Shown here: in pieces, positions 22,036 through 33,810 of the stretch
How positions within the stretch are numbered: position 1 is the first letter of the stretch
Layout of the letters: the number at the start of each line of letters is the position of its first letter
Assembly: GCA_009602725.1 (NCBI GenBank)
Contig: WELB01000037.1
Span: forward strand, 111,279 to 168,706
Direction: 5' to 3'
Origin: Spirogloea muscicola
Taxonomy: Eukaryota > Streptophyta > Zygnematophyceae > Spirogloeales > Spirogloeaceae
DNA: 57,428 nt
The notes under the pieces: generated by a model
Told to the model about the DNA's origin: nothing
Databases searched by the model: none
What the model saw: the letters and a program-made list of their open reading frames with translations, nothing else
Translations under genes and position numbers: made by a program

Positions 22036-22997
22036 TTCGTCCCTTCAAAAGAGCAGAGGTACATTCCATCGACCCAAAGGGACATGGCAAATTCTTTATT
22101 GTCTTTGTATTGTCCAATTGCTTTTCAAGCTGTAGCCTACTGTCTCGTTTCCTTCTGTGTTAGTAAACCCACGAAGCCCGCCACGTAAGGAAGTGCGCGC
22201 CCATAGGCGTAAGCTCTGACTCGTCACCTGTTTATTTGCCTGTCAGCCCTACTAAGTTCCTCACGGCCTAATACATTGGGAGTATTTGGAGCAACCTTTA
22301 AGTGTCCTTATCCTCCTTGACTACAATGTCGAGTTACAATAGGAAACATATGCACCGCTGGGTGGACATCTTCATAAACAATTGATCCAACTCACAAGCA
22401 GACACTGCTGGGAGAAGCCTAGTCTCTTAGTGTAGCTCCAACACCGTCATTCACACACTCAGCAGCATTTAAAAGTGGGAGGTGGAAGTATCTGACTCTT
22501 TCTTCGAGTTGTAAGCTCTAGCAAACCTCTGTCAATGAATCAAAAATTATCCTTGCTGTTCAGGACTTCAATACTATATGGGCATGTCATTGCCGGGTTG
22601 AACAGTGCTCACATCGTCCCGGCCTATTACATGAGTAGGATTGTGTATGAGAAAGTGGTTGTTCTACGGTCAATCATGCCACTTTGATAGACTTCTCAGC
22701 TCAGCATTCATACCCCATCTTGGTAGGCTGAATGAGCCAAATCAAATGCAGGACAGTGCTGGCCTCAGGACCCTCCTGCTTCCTGTCCTCTCCTGTAACA
22801 GCGGCCACACAGTGCCCTTCTCATCTGCAGCAATGTCAAAAGTCAAACCATGTGATGAGAGTGCTGACATGAGCAAGAGAGGCCTTCTGGCTTTCGAAGC
22901 AAAGCTTGACCACCACAGAAGGGACGGCGAGAAATAGCACCTCTTGCCAGTTGCATGGGCAGCGGCGTGCAGGAAGAGCAGTAGCAGTCCAACATCT
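22036..22997. other. 3' flank of RRP40, nothing recognised
   Basis: No convincing coding exon, RNA gene or repeat. It probably includes the 3'UTR of the minus-strand RRP40 gene. Confidence 0.5.
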
Positions 22998-24750
22998 TCA
23001 TTGTGCTGGTCGGAGCAGCTTCTTGACCATGATCTGCTGCTGCGCCGGCGACAGGAACTCTGCATTCATGATTCCGTTGGACACGAGCACCGTAGAAGCT
23101 GGTGATGCTGTGTTGACCTGTAATAGCCAATGCCAAAAGCCATTAATCTCATGAAGCAGAGAAGCTTACAGCAGGGACGCACTTAACACAACCAGATGCT
23201 GCTTGTACAGCCTAGTTGCAAGCAATCAAGAAGGTTCAAATTAAGAAATCATCAGGGACAAGTATCAATCATGCATTAACGCAAGGCTTACCCACACACG
23301 CCCGTTGAGGCCAACTGCCAATTCAAAGGACATATTCTCACCCAGTGCAGCAAGCACTGCACAAGTGGGCCTGCTCAGGAGCCTGCATGGCAAGAATGTA
23401 ATGAGCAACTCGGAGACCCTTGCTTTGCACCAGCCACTGTTGCAGTGCAAGTATGGAGCATGTAAACGGGACTGTCACTCAGTCGGTGCTCACATCCGAG
23501 CTAGGCCGGTGGAGGTGTCAAACAAGTAGCCCCCAACAAGGGGTCCAAATCCGGCCCCCTTCCCACCAGCTGCGCTGCAAGGCATTGCACCAAGTCAGCA
23601 GATAAGACCGCAGTCTGCCGCCTGCTAAGTCTTAAACCCTAAACCCCTAAACCTTATATCCTTTACGTAAACCCCACATCCAAAAATACAAGCCGGAAAC
23701 TATCATCCCTTACCAGGCACGTCTCTGGCATGGCATCACTCTAGAGTAACGCAAAAGTGAGTCAAAGGCCTGCAGGAGAGTCATCGTCTGCTGACCGTCA
23801 GTGCAGGCAAGCTCAGGCTCCATGTCTGGATGCGTCTTCACAACTCTTGCATACACAGCAGCCCCCACCTGCCATCTCAGATTCACTGTGAGCTCAAAAG
23901 GCAAAGCTAGCATGAGCTGGTATGGGCGAAACAGGCACCAACGTCAGTTGACATAAGAGTTGCTTTGTCAATGGTCTGGGGGCACATTGTGGTGCACAAT
24001 CAATGCACAAACAAAGATCAAGGGGTTCCACCAAAAAGGTGATCAGATTGCAAGTGGTAGCAGCACGCACGTCACCTTCAAGTTGGGCTTGTTGCGCCGA
24101 GTAGCCCCCTCGAATGCAAGCACGGGCAACGTTGCTTTGGATGTCCCCCGGATGTCCACCGCAAAATTCTGCCACCAGGCAAGGGAGCTATTCAGGCCTC
24201 TGATGCTCCGCAGGAAAGCTGTGACACATATCCCGTCACTAGGCAAGTCAAGACCGATAACAAACCTGCACGTCTGACTTCCACTAAATCAACTGCAGGC
24301 TAACGGGATCAAAGCTTATTACCTCAACGTGGCGATCAACAATTATGCCAATGACCACATCCTCGACTGCAGCAGTGTACTGATCAGGGAAGGAGATTCG
24401 AAGTATGTTGATCAGGTCTCAGTGAGTCACAGGCGCACTGCACGATATTCTACAGAACTATCCAAAGACCGCAACGAATACGAGCCCAAGACTATCACTC
24501 CCTGAGCTCAGCGAGTCTGCGAGACAAAGCTCACCCGCTTCTGCGAGCTCTGCACCCAGTGCTTGTTCTGCCTGGTCACCCTCAGCGTGCCCACCCTGGT
24601 TGCCCTCACTACATCACCGTCCTGCGCAAGCAGAGGCTCCTGAGATTGATGACGCTGCCGGTGGAGGACAGTGTAAGGCAGCTGGAGATGGGCAGCTTCA
24701 CAAATCCCGTCAAGACGGGCGGAGGTATAGGAGCATCCACTGAGGGACAC
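22998..24750 (-). CDS. RRP40: Exosome complex component RRP40 (EXOSC3)
   Basis: Cap subunit of the RNA exosome, an S1/KH RNA-binding protein that guides RNA into 3'-5' decay and rRNA processing. Seven exons on the minus strand join perfectly in phase: 24535-24750, 24323-24379, 24076-24168, 23796-23868, 23494-23569, 23292-23382 and 22998-23117, giving 241 residues, the family's usual size. Order of motifs: DGDVVRATRVGTLR and WVQSSQKR; VIGIIVDRH; DIRGTSKATLPVLAFEGATR (S1 domain); VGAAVYARVVK and MEPELACTD; GGKGAGFGPLVGGYLFDTST; FELAVGLNGRVWV (the GLNG loop of the KH domain); NAEFLSPAQQQIMVKKLL. The start is the first ATG of a short N-terminal segment and is the least certain point. The exons are so small that single open frames hide the gene. 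Confidence 0.93.
23633..23655 (-). repeat. Interstitial telomere-like tract
   Basis: Three adjacent CCCTAAA-type units lie in the RRP40 intron between exons 4 and 5. Confidence 0.8.
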
Positions 24751-25659
24751 ACTCGAGGCAGGGCAACAAATCCTGAACCCTAAACCCCTACATTGTAAAC
24801 ACTAACCCCTAAACCCAAATGGCAACGTGCCGCTGTATCACGACCCTCAATAGTGCAGGCTTGCAGTGCCGAGCCAGGAGGAGGGGCGCTGCCCAGGCCA
24901 GACGAACACGAGCAGGCATGACTGCACTAAGCGGAAATAGGGACTTGAACCCTCAACCTCAGCCTTGGCAAGCCTATTACTCTGCCGTTAAGCCTCGACG
25001 GAGCTCATCGGAAGAATGGCCTGCATGCAGGGCCCTGTGCTTTTGGGGTTCAGGGCTGACCCTGAAGATCGAATCCTAGACCTAAAGAAGGCCATTTGAC
25101 GTCGCCAGAGCACAGCGTCGTCTCCAGAGGCCCTCCCGAGGACGCCATGGCCGGCCGGCGACCGTGGCTTGCGAAGCTCGCTCATTACCCTAAACCTAAA
25201 CCCCAACCCTACCCCTAAACCCCGAACCCTGCACCCTAACCCTAACCCCGGGGCTATTCAGGGACGGGGATCCGAGCGAGAGTAAGGCGCAAGATTTTCC
25301 CGGGAGAGGACCTGCTGCAGGCCGCTGCCGAGTCGCACCACAGCCGCGCCGGCGCCGCTGAGGTCGAGCACGGCGTCGCCAGGGGTCTGAGCGCCGGCGC
25401 GACAGGAAAGCGTTGGTCACGCGAGGGCGGGCTGACGGACGGCAGCGTCGGCAATGGCCACCATGGCCGCTCCGCGGAGCCTCACCACGACGTGGTCGAC
25501 CAGCGGCGAGGAGGCGCCGGCCTTGGCGGCGACTCCGCGCGGGCCGCCGGCGGCCATGGATGGAACTGGCAGCCGCGAGCCTGAGGGGCTCTGCCCTCTG
25601 CCGCCGCGCTCATTCGTCTCCTGGCTGTCGGCGCCGCGCGGGTCCGGGGCCGAGGCCGC
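24751..25659. promoter_or_regulatory. Shared divergent promoter of RRP40 and SF3B2 with telo-box motifs
   Basis: The two RNA-processing genes are transcribed away from each other from this 0.9-kb stretch. It holds two clusters of AACCCTAAA-like motifs (about 24775-24817 and 25186-25250). In plants, telo-boxes of this form in promoters drive ribosome and translation genes in dividing cells. That they act here is inference. No TATA box is obvious. A tRNA-like fragment lies between the clusters. Confidence 0.55.
24931..25004 (-). pseudogene. Mitochondrial-type tRNA-Gly (GCC) fragment
   Basis: On the minus strand this reads a D-arm segment (GCTTAACGGCAGAG), an anticodon arm with TTGCCAA (anticodon GCC), a variable region, a T-arm with GGG-TTCAAGT-CCC and the 3' acceptor half TTTCCGC. 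The body matches the plant and algal mitochondrial tRNA-Gly pattern. The 5' acceptor half (GCTCCGT) cannot pair with the 3' half, so it is likely a nuclear insertion of organelle DNA or a decayed gene, not a working tRNA. Confidence 0.7.
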
Positions 25660-28600
25660 ATGGCGCCTTCAGGCCCATGGCGGCGCCGCCGCGCCGGTGT
25701 CCCCGGGCGAGGGACGACGCGGGCGGCGGAGAACCGGCAAGGCCGCAACGGCGGCGGCGGCCACGGCCGCGGCGACAACGGCGGCGTGACGCCCGGCGCG
25801 TTTCGCGGCGGGAAGCGCGGCGACCACCGCGGGTGAGGGGGGCGTGGCGACGAGCCCGAGGCCGCGCCGCACGTCGACGCGGCGGCGGCGGCGGAGGCTG
25901 TCGCGGACGGCCTGGTCAACGGCCACGATCCGGCGGCGCTGGCGGCCACCGAAGACGGGGCTGTTGGAGTTGCCCCCGAGAAGCCGCCGTCCAAGGAGGC
26001 CGAGAAGCGCCGGCGGCGGCGGAAGCAGAAGAAGAAGCGCGCGGCGGCGGGGGGCGCCGCCCGCGCGGCGGAGGGCGCCAACGACGAGCAGGCGGCCGCA
26101 GATGGCGATGCCGGCGATGGCGACGCTGTCACGGTAAGGTCTGCTCTGCTCGTGCGCGCCTGCGAAGCGGAACATCCGAAGTCCTCCGCGAGCGGGAGCG
26201 CATGCAAGATCACGGCTTCTATGAGACCGCTGCTCGTCACGGTTGCTGCCATCGCATGTCGTCTGCCACGATGATATATCGCGTGCATTGGTCATGCCAG
26301 GCGCCCTATTTGTTCTTCGCCTTGGGGTCACACGTCAGTGGATTCACTGCGATATTGAAGGCGGCTAAAGTGGATAGTTCTTTGCAGTAGGCTCCAGTTG
26401 CTCCTGCAAAAGTCGCTGAGCTGCTAGACTGGGATTCTCGGCCTTAACCTCAATGAAGCCAAATTCATTGACTCTGGGACAGTGTCACCTTACCAATTAT
26501 TCATTTGTAGTGCAAGGCCGCCTAATTTTTTGTTACATTGTGTTGCTTTCGTGTCATCAGCCTGAAGAGACTGTTGTGGTTGAGTACGTGACTGAGCAAC
26601 CGGAGCTTGGGGACGGGTTCAGCGAGGACTTCTTAAGAGTCTTCGAGAAGTTTGCCAGTATCGGTGAAGCTGCTACTGTACCCACGGTGAATATATAGTC
26701 ACTGCCATCTCTTCGAAGACATGTTCCCCTGACCCTGACAAATATCTCTACCACCATAGAGTAGGTCACTGCACTAGCCCTTTGTGGGGCTATCTTGCAT
26801 CAGTTCACAGTCTGATGACTGGCCGGACTTTGTAAGTGTTGTAGCTTCGTGTCACTTGCTCGCCTGCACGACTGATGTGAATGTGATGGCGTGGTCTACA
26901 GGAGGAGGTGAAGGTGGAGGAAGGAGCGGCAGCAAACACAAGCAAGAAGGATAGTGACGATGAAGATAATGATGATGAGGACGGCGATGGTGATCCCAAG
27001 GAGAAGGGCATGTCAAACAAAGAGAAGAAGGTCAATATCTGTCTATGCAGCTGTACCGGATTATGTGTGTACGAGGAGAAACTAAGTACTTTGGTTTGCA
27101 GGTTTGTGGGGATAGTTGTTTCCTATATTGTGATGGAAGGCAAGATCATAGCTTTTCTTTGTCCAAACTTTGTGCAGGCTCGACGAAGGATGAAAATTGC
27201 TGAGCTCAAGCAGTCGTGTGCAAAGCCTGATGTGGTTGAGGTAAGTGGCAGATTCATGATCCTGGCACGCCTCATCTGCTGACAACATATGAGGGCTTTC
27301 TATTGGCAGCGAGACAGAGATAGGACCTAGCCTACTGCTGGCGGTATTCCACCAGGTAGTTGACCTTTCTGGGCATCTGTTTGCGCGTGCATTCATCACT
27401 TGCATCAGGTTTGGGATGCCACGGCTGCGGACCCCAAGTTGCTTGTGTACCTCAAGTCCTACCGCAACAGTGTTCCTGTACCACGACATTGGTGCCAGAA
27501 GCGGAAGTTCCTCCAGGTCTGCTCCTGTTTGGTCTTAGCCTCCTCCTAATCCTCTCCACTCCTCTTTTCCCTTCAGAAAGAGATCTGAGGAGGTCGAACT
27601 CTAGGGCGAGCTTTCCAGGGGCACAGTTCGGTGAGGAGGGTCTATTGTCTTATGCTTCCACGTGGCTATTGCAGGCTCTGGCGCCAACTGTGCAGTTTGA
27701 CTTGGATTGCTGGTATGTCAGCTGCGTGATTGGTAACTAGCAATAACATCTGATACATGTTGCATCAGAGACTGAGGCTTGTGAACTTCCATAAAGAAAG
27801 TGATAAAGATACGACATCAACCCCTATATAGAGGGGCCTAGAGCACACTCTGGGTGGTTACTTGGGAGCTCCTAAATAGGCCGTCCAAGTCCTCATTCAT
27901 AAGATGTCAAAGATGTCAGCTTTGCCTTCTGACTTTGTTGTCATCCTGTCACTGCAGCCTGCAGTGCAGAGCAACACGGCATGATGACGTCTAACAATTC
28001 AAAGCAATTATGAAATGTCAGAGGCTAGAGGGTGTTGCTCTTTTAATTGGGTACTTGAAGCCAACATGAGCACCACCTCTTTCTGAGCAGCATGTATAAG
28101 GAAAACAGTGATGTTCTTCTGCAGACATGGAAAGTGCCTAAGCTTGTGTTCTGGATTACTTGTGCGCAGGGTAAGAGAGGTATTGAGAAGCTGCCATTCC
28201 AACTTCCGGATTTCATTGCAGCTACGGGCATCGAGAAAATTAGACAGGTACTTGTCAGCGGCAACATATAATGCACCCAAGCTTAGTAGCACTTTTGAAT
28301 GTCGGTTAGGGCTTATGAAAGACATGAGCTGGGCCAAGAGGTGTCACATGGCACGTAGAGGCAGTGGCTGATGTTGACTATTGCAAGGGCATATCTTGGT
28401 GGATGCGAACGCTCTGCTGATCAAGATGACTAATGCTGTCTGGATGTTGCAGGCATACATTGAGAAGGAAGACAGTAAGAAGCTGAAGCAAAAGCAGCGA
28501 GAGAAGATGCAGCCCAAAATGGGAAAGATGGACATTGATTATCAGGTAGGTCTGCCAGTGCCAGTCTGGGCAGCTGTAAGCTGCCTGATGTAGGACTTAG

Positions 28601-31600
28601 CTTGTTGCTAAATAAACATAAAAAGGGCTGCAGCTAGTGCAAGGAGCTGAAAGCACGCAGGATCTGGTGGAGCTAGTAATACTCTCTTCTCCTTGCTGGC
28701 AGGTCCTGCATGATGCTTTCTTCAAGTACCAAACAAAGCCAAAGCTGAGCCATCATGGTGACATATACCATGAAGGCAAGGAGTTTGAGGTATGAAGGCA
28801 TGTGTGCAAATTTTCGATAAACTTAGTTCCCGCGTCAGCCTCGTCTGTAAGAGTGGCTAGTCGTATCCTCTCCTTGTACTTTTGTGGGGAATGAAGTTGC
28901 ATCCTTCGCTGCCTGATGGATCATGACCTTGCTAGTGTAGGTCAAGTTGAGGGAGTTCAAGCCAGGCCAGCTGTCCGAAGAGCTAAGGGCTGCCCTTGGC
29001 ATGCCTGACGGTTTTCCACCAGTTTGGTTGATCAATATGCAGGTCAGCCTTTTGCATACTGGAGACTTGTGCAGTCTGTGCCTTGACACTGATGTGTACC
29101 TCTCACATACCCGTGATGATTGTGTACATCGTAGTGCTTGTAAGGTGGAGGCCTGTTGTGATTGTAGTCGTGGCTCACTTGTTAGCATTGGCTGCCACTC
29201 GTTGACTACGGTGGTACTTGCTTCTTGCAGCGCTATGGGCCCCCTCCGTCGTACCCACATCTCAAGATTCCTGGCCTGAATGCTCCTATCCCCGAAGGAG
29301 CTACTTTTGGGTACCATCCAGGAGGCTGGGGCAAGCCGCCGGTTGATGAGGTATTTTACTGGCCTCTGTAGGCAGTTTATACATAAGTGCTGCTTGATTG
29401 TGGGGTCCTGCATCCTGACAGTGAGGAGTTATAGGAGTTCTTTTGCCGTCTGGGAAACCTGGAATCATATGCATGCGCATTGCTTGATGAACGATGCCTG
29501 ATTGATTGTGCAGTATGGTAGGCCGCTATATGGAGACGTCTTTGGACCTCAACAACCAGTCCAGGAGTATGTGGAGGTCAGTTGGGCTAGACAGGCTCCT
29601 TAAGCAGATCCATAAGAATGGTCCTTGACAGGTGGAAACAAAACTTCTTTGGACAAGGACTCCAGTGGCTTTACTTTATAGAATAAGGCGTGCGATTGTC
29701 CGAATTGCTCCATAGATCTGCTCGACGATACTAGTGTGAGCCAAGCATGGGGTCAGCAGGGGTTTGACACATGCTACTACATCAATTTCTTGGTCAGCAG
29801 GAGGAGCCCGTTGACAAAGGCAAACGATGGGGTGACATGGAGGAGGAAGAGGAGGAGGAGGAGGAGGAGGAGGAGGAGGAGGAGGAAGTTGAAGACCTTG
29901 AGGAAGAGGACCTGAATGCCGGCGTTGCTTCTGTAGATACCATTTCTACGTACGTATAACATTCCCCTGAGAAAATGGTCTCCAAGCTTCACCACATTGT
30001 GCTGTCGCATGCTTGATGCAATGACGGCCATGTAATTTGCCTATCCAGCTTTATATGCTGGAATCAGTTTTGCCCTTCATGAAAATTGTGTTTGTACTGT
30101 ACTATTCTGCAGCACCCCGACAGGCGTCGAGACACCGGACGTCATTGACTTGCGAAAGGCACAAAGGAAAGAGCCAGACAGGCCTCTTTATCAGGTACTA
30201 AGAAGCACCATGCTGACCTCAATCTTCTTGTCAATTCATAAAACCCTAAAGCCTAACCTGCCAGAGTACCAAAGGTAGACCCATAATTCACCTCTTTTGG
30301 CCGAGTGTGTGGGCTCTCGTTCTGTGCGCTGCTCTACACTCGTGACAAGTGACAATGGGTGCACTTGCTAGGAGGCTGAAGCATTGCGTCATAGATAGAG
30401 CATCTGCTTCTTACATACTTGTACACTTAGTGATTGCATCTGAGTACCTGGTTCCTGTCCCTGTCAGTTGTTTAGGGGGCAGCTAGCCTTGCATGATGCC
30501 ATAGGAAGATTGCCCACTTTGGATCGCTCTCATTGACGAAGCCTCCATGTGGTGTTTGCAGGTCATTGAGGACAAAGAGGAGCATGTTGCTGCTGGCAGC
30601 ATAATGGGGGCCAGCCATGGGTAAGATTCACACTCCTCGTGTGAAATTGCTTGAGTGATAATACCACTGGTTGGGCAGACTTGTGGTACCTTGCCACTCA
30701 AGCATTTCCAGAAATTAGCAAGAATTGGCAAGCTGAGCTTATTGTAGACAGGAGTCCGTGCTTATCAAGGACAAGTTGCTGAATTGCTCTGACCTCTACG
30801 TCCTTTCCTCATCACAGGTATGTCCTGCCAGCAGCAGGCAATGCTCCTGCTGTGACAACAACTGGCAAGAAGGTGAGTGAGGAGCTGGATGCCCTTATAC
30901 TGCATCTGACAAACTACTCAATAGGCTCACATGCCTCTGATTTGCCACTGTACTGCTCGGCAGTGCCTTTCAGGGGCTGCAGATTGTAACTCTGCCATGC
31001 ATGGCCAGTGCCCTACCTTCTTGTGTGGCCTGTGTGGGGTTACTCCCACTTCGGCTAAATGCTGTGCTCATCGACGTACTGCAGGTTGACCTCATCAGAG
31101 GCCAGAAGGCTGATAAGATTGACATCACGCTGCGACCTGAAGAGTTGGAGGGTCTTGACGACGCTGCACTTGCTGCCAAGTACATATTGACCATGCACTC
31201 CATGGACCATAATCTGGTTCTAGTGTGGGTTGTAGCTGCTTGTGGACATGACCAGCTGATTCATTAAGTTGACATGAATGTATGGATTGACAGGCCAATG
31301 AGCACATGATGTCTCTGACTGTGACTGTCAGGTATGACAAGGCAAGAGAGGAAGAGAAGTTGCGAATATCAGCCCAGAAGGAAGACTTCAGTGACATGGT
31401 TGCAGAGGTATGAGTATTTCTGTGTCCCTGTCAAGGCAATGGTACTTCCACCATTGCCTTGATCGTCGCATGGCACTTCCAGCTAAATGAACCAGTTAGG
31501 ACTTAAAAATGTTGGGGAGATAGTTTGACCACACTACTACAATCACTGTCACTGCCACAATCACGTTCAGACATGCACAATCATGATGTGTTCAGACATG

Positions 31601-31794
31601 CACAATCATGATGGGCTTAGGTGAACAATGGTATGGACGGTCATGGTCTCCTCTGTATGCTTAGCCGGTTAATCTTTGGACCCAAATTTTCTCACTATGT
31701 TGGTCCTGCTTTGTTGCTTCAGGCTGAAAAGAAGAGGAAGCGTAAAGCGCAGGAGAAGGAAGGCAAGACAAAGAAGAAGGACTTCAAGTTTTGA
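25660..31794 (+). CDS. SF3B2: Splicing factor 3B subunit 2 (SF3B2/SAP145/Cus1)
   Basis: U2 snRNP subunit that holds the branch-point complex on pre-mRNA. About 17 exons are recognised. They run from a basic, Lys/Arg-rich N-terminal exon (ends 26133) through EEVVVEYVTEQPE-like and acidic exons, then AELKQSCAKPDVVE (27178-27240), DPKLLVYLKSYRNSVPVPRHW (27409-27516), GKRGIEKLPFQLPDFI (28170-28247), KMGKMDIDYQ (28453-28545), LHDAFFKYQTKPKL (28703-28789), the PSP-domain exons with RYGPPPSYPHLKIPG and YHPGGWGKPPVDE (29231-29350), YGRPLYGDVFG (29514-29576), a poly-Glu exon (29801-29949), TPTGVETPDVIDLRK (30113-30194), and a Lys-rich end KKKDFKF. The only in-frame ATG for the first exon is 25660, but a TGA follows in the same frame at 25834-25836 within an Arg/Gly-rich stretch. 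The 5' end is therefore uncertain. Confidence 0.93.
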
Positions 31795-32130
31795 TCCCAC
31801 CAAGCAGCTCTTAAGTCATGATTTCCTGAAGATATGCACTCTTAAGGAGGAGCTGCCTACCTCGAAGTACCACGATATGTCCTGCCTCTGCATGACATAC
31901 CATGAGCATGGGCAAGCTCATTCTAGTTCACCCAAGACATTGAGATGTACGAGGGCACATGCTTTTCACTGCTGCTGTTTTCAGCCAAGAAAGTTGAGGT
32001 AAATGAGGGCAATTGCTAGTGATTTCTGCATTCCTTGGTCTCAGCTCCAAGATACCAGGACACATCCGCAAGAGGGAACATACTATTGCAGTGATGCACA
32101 GTACCCTTGCACCCTTGCACCCCTGTACCC

Positions 32131-32159
32131 TTGCACCAGACCATGCTGGTCTGGTGCAA
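32131..32159. repeat. Perfect 13-bp hairpin between convergent genes
   Basis: Arms 32131-32143 and 32147-32159 (TTGCACCAGACCA and its complement) leave a 3-base loop. It sits in the 400-base gap where SF3B2 (+) and the ZCCHC17-like gene (-) converge, next to short direct repeats of CCCTTGCACC. A transcript-end or RNA 3'-end role is possible but unproven. Confidence 0.8.
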
Positions 32160-32193
32160 AGCGAGGCGGGTGCTGTCAAGACTCGTGTGTGCT

Positions 32194-33524
32194 CTATGCC
32201 GTCCTCTCACTGCGGCTCCGCTTTTTGCTATGCCTGTCTTCTTTCAAGCCGTCGAGACCAGAGTCAGAAGAGGACGAACCATCACTGCCAGCGCCGGTCC
32301 TCCCCTTTCTCTCCTTCCGGCGCCGCACCTTCTGCTGCTGCTCCTCCTCCCTCCTCCGCTTCTTCCTCTCCTTGCGCCGCTTCTCCTCCTCCAACTTTGC
32401 AATCACGGCCAGTGCCTCCTCCACGGTTGACACCTTGTCGGGAAGATCTACGGCGTGCCTCTCACGCCTCTTGTGCTTCTTCTTGCTGCCTCTTGCTGTC
32501 GCTTTTCCCCCGCCATCACCGCAATCCCCGCCCTCGGAGGCGTGGCCAATGGGAGGCCGCTCCCCGCCAATGCCAACGCCGTGCTTCATCCACGCCGGCT
32601 GCACCATTCCCATGCCTCGACCCCGTGGAACTCCCAGTGGCACTGCCAAGCCAGCCGATATGATCTCCTTGACGTGTGCGCCATTCTCTACACGTTCAGC
32701 GGCAGGCTGGGCGGACCGCATCAGCTGGGCATCATCCTCGTCTGGGAGCAGATCGTATGTCTTTGCGCCGAGCTGCACGTAGCACTCGGTCTTGAGGTGG
32801 CCGTGCCCGCCGCACCGCGTGCATGACACGTTCAGCACCGCACCCAGCTCCATCTGCACCCGCCAACTTGTGACGTCTCTTCAAAACTTGGGCTTCAAGA
32901 ACTGCATTAAGGTCAGACCCTAGACCCCAAATCCTAAACCATAACCGTAAACTCAGGAAAGTATGGGCTGTGAGTCACTCGCCGATGGCGGCCGCGCACC
33001 TTGGGCCGGTCCTGCCACGGCGGGCGGGCCTGCTGCTGCTCCAGCTCCACGTTGTTGGCGTCGAGGTCGGCGCCGTCCTTCTGCGACACGTACTTGATGC
33101 TGCACGACAGCTTGGCGCCGGCGTCGTCGTGCTTGATGGCAATGACCTTGACCCAGACCTGGTCGCCCTCACCGGTGACGGCGGCCAGCGCCTCCACCTT
33201 GGCTGCGTCCGGGTCGTTGCGCCGCGTCACCTCGTGGGCGCTCACTTGCGAGACGTGTACAAGGCCGTGCCGCCGGAACCCCACCAGCTCCACGAACACG
33301 CCGAACGGGCGCACCGAGCGCACGCGCGCCTGGTGGATGGAGTACAGCTCCGGCAGCGCCTCCGCTGCGCCGCCGCCGCCGCCGCCGCGCCCGCCATTGC
33401 CATCGCCATTGCCGCCGCCGCCGCCGCCGCCGCCAAGCCGGGAGGGGTTTTGGCAGCGGGAGGAGGCCCTATCCAAACGCAATCCCGCCTGAATGGGAGC
33501 CAACCCCGGTGTGGAGCGCGGCAT
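32194..33524 (-). CDS. S1 and CCHC zinc-knuckle nucleolar protein (ZCCHC17/pNO40-like)
   Basis: Two exons on the minus strand (33000-33524 and 32194-32853) join in phase to give about 394 residues. After a Gly-rich N-terminus comes an S1 RNA-binding domain: LYSIHQARVRSVRPFGVFVEL, HGLVHVSQVSAHEV, GDQVWVKVIAI, KLSCSIKYV. The second exon opens with a C-x2-C-x4-H-x4-C knuckle (CTRCGGHGHLKTEC) and ends in a Lys/Arg/Glu-rich coiled, nuclear-localising tail with a Ser-rich stop region. In animals the family acts in ribosome biogenesis and splicing control. A similar role here is inferred. Telomere-like motifs occur in the intron (near 32921-32955). Confidence 0.88.
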
Positions 33525-33734
33525 TTACCCACCGACTTGATTTGGCCCCTCTCCGGCAGCCCTGGTCACGGATCCCGGGCAGCCCTCTGAACTATGACCG
33601 GCAGGACAATCAACCGTGTCTCAGCGCAGCAAGTCTGCGCCATGCAGCCGGCAGGGAAACCCTTCTCCGACACTACAAGCACGCGGACTCATCTTTGTGG
33701 CTAGCTCCTCCACTCCCACCTTCAGCACACTGTA

Positions 33735-33810
33735 CACTCCTCTTGTTTATTCGTTCTGGGCTGGCTTTTCATAGCCCTCGCTCGCTTCTGGAGGAGCTTA
33801 CTCTGTCAGA
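33735..33810 (+). mobile_element. Isolated retroelement tail hairpin
   Basis: TTGTTTATTCGTTCTGGGCTGG followed by CTTTTCATAGCCC and CTGGAGGAGC matches the third tail type in order and spacing. No coding portion is attached. Confidence 0.55.

Noticed and set aside
25413-26390. Long plus-strand open frame across the SF3B2 first exon and intron
   Set aside because: Arg-rich out-of-frame shadow of GC-rich sequence; the frame with family similarity is a different one.
32003-32826. Plus-strand frames opposite the ZCCHC17-like second exon
   Set aside because: Antisense shadows; the minus frame has the zinc knuckle and joins the S1 exon in phase.
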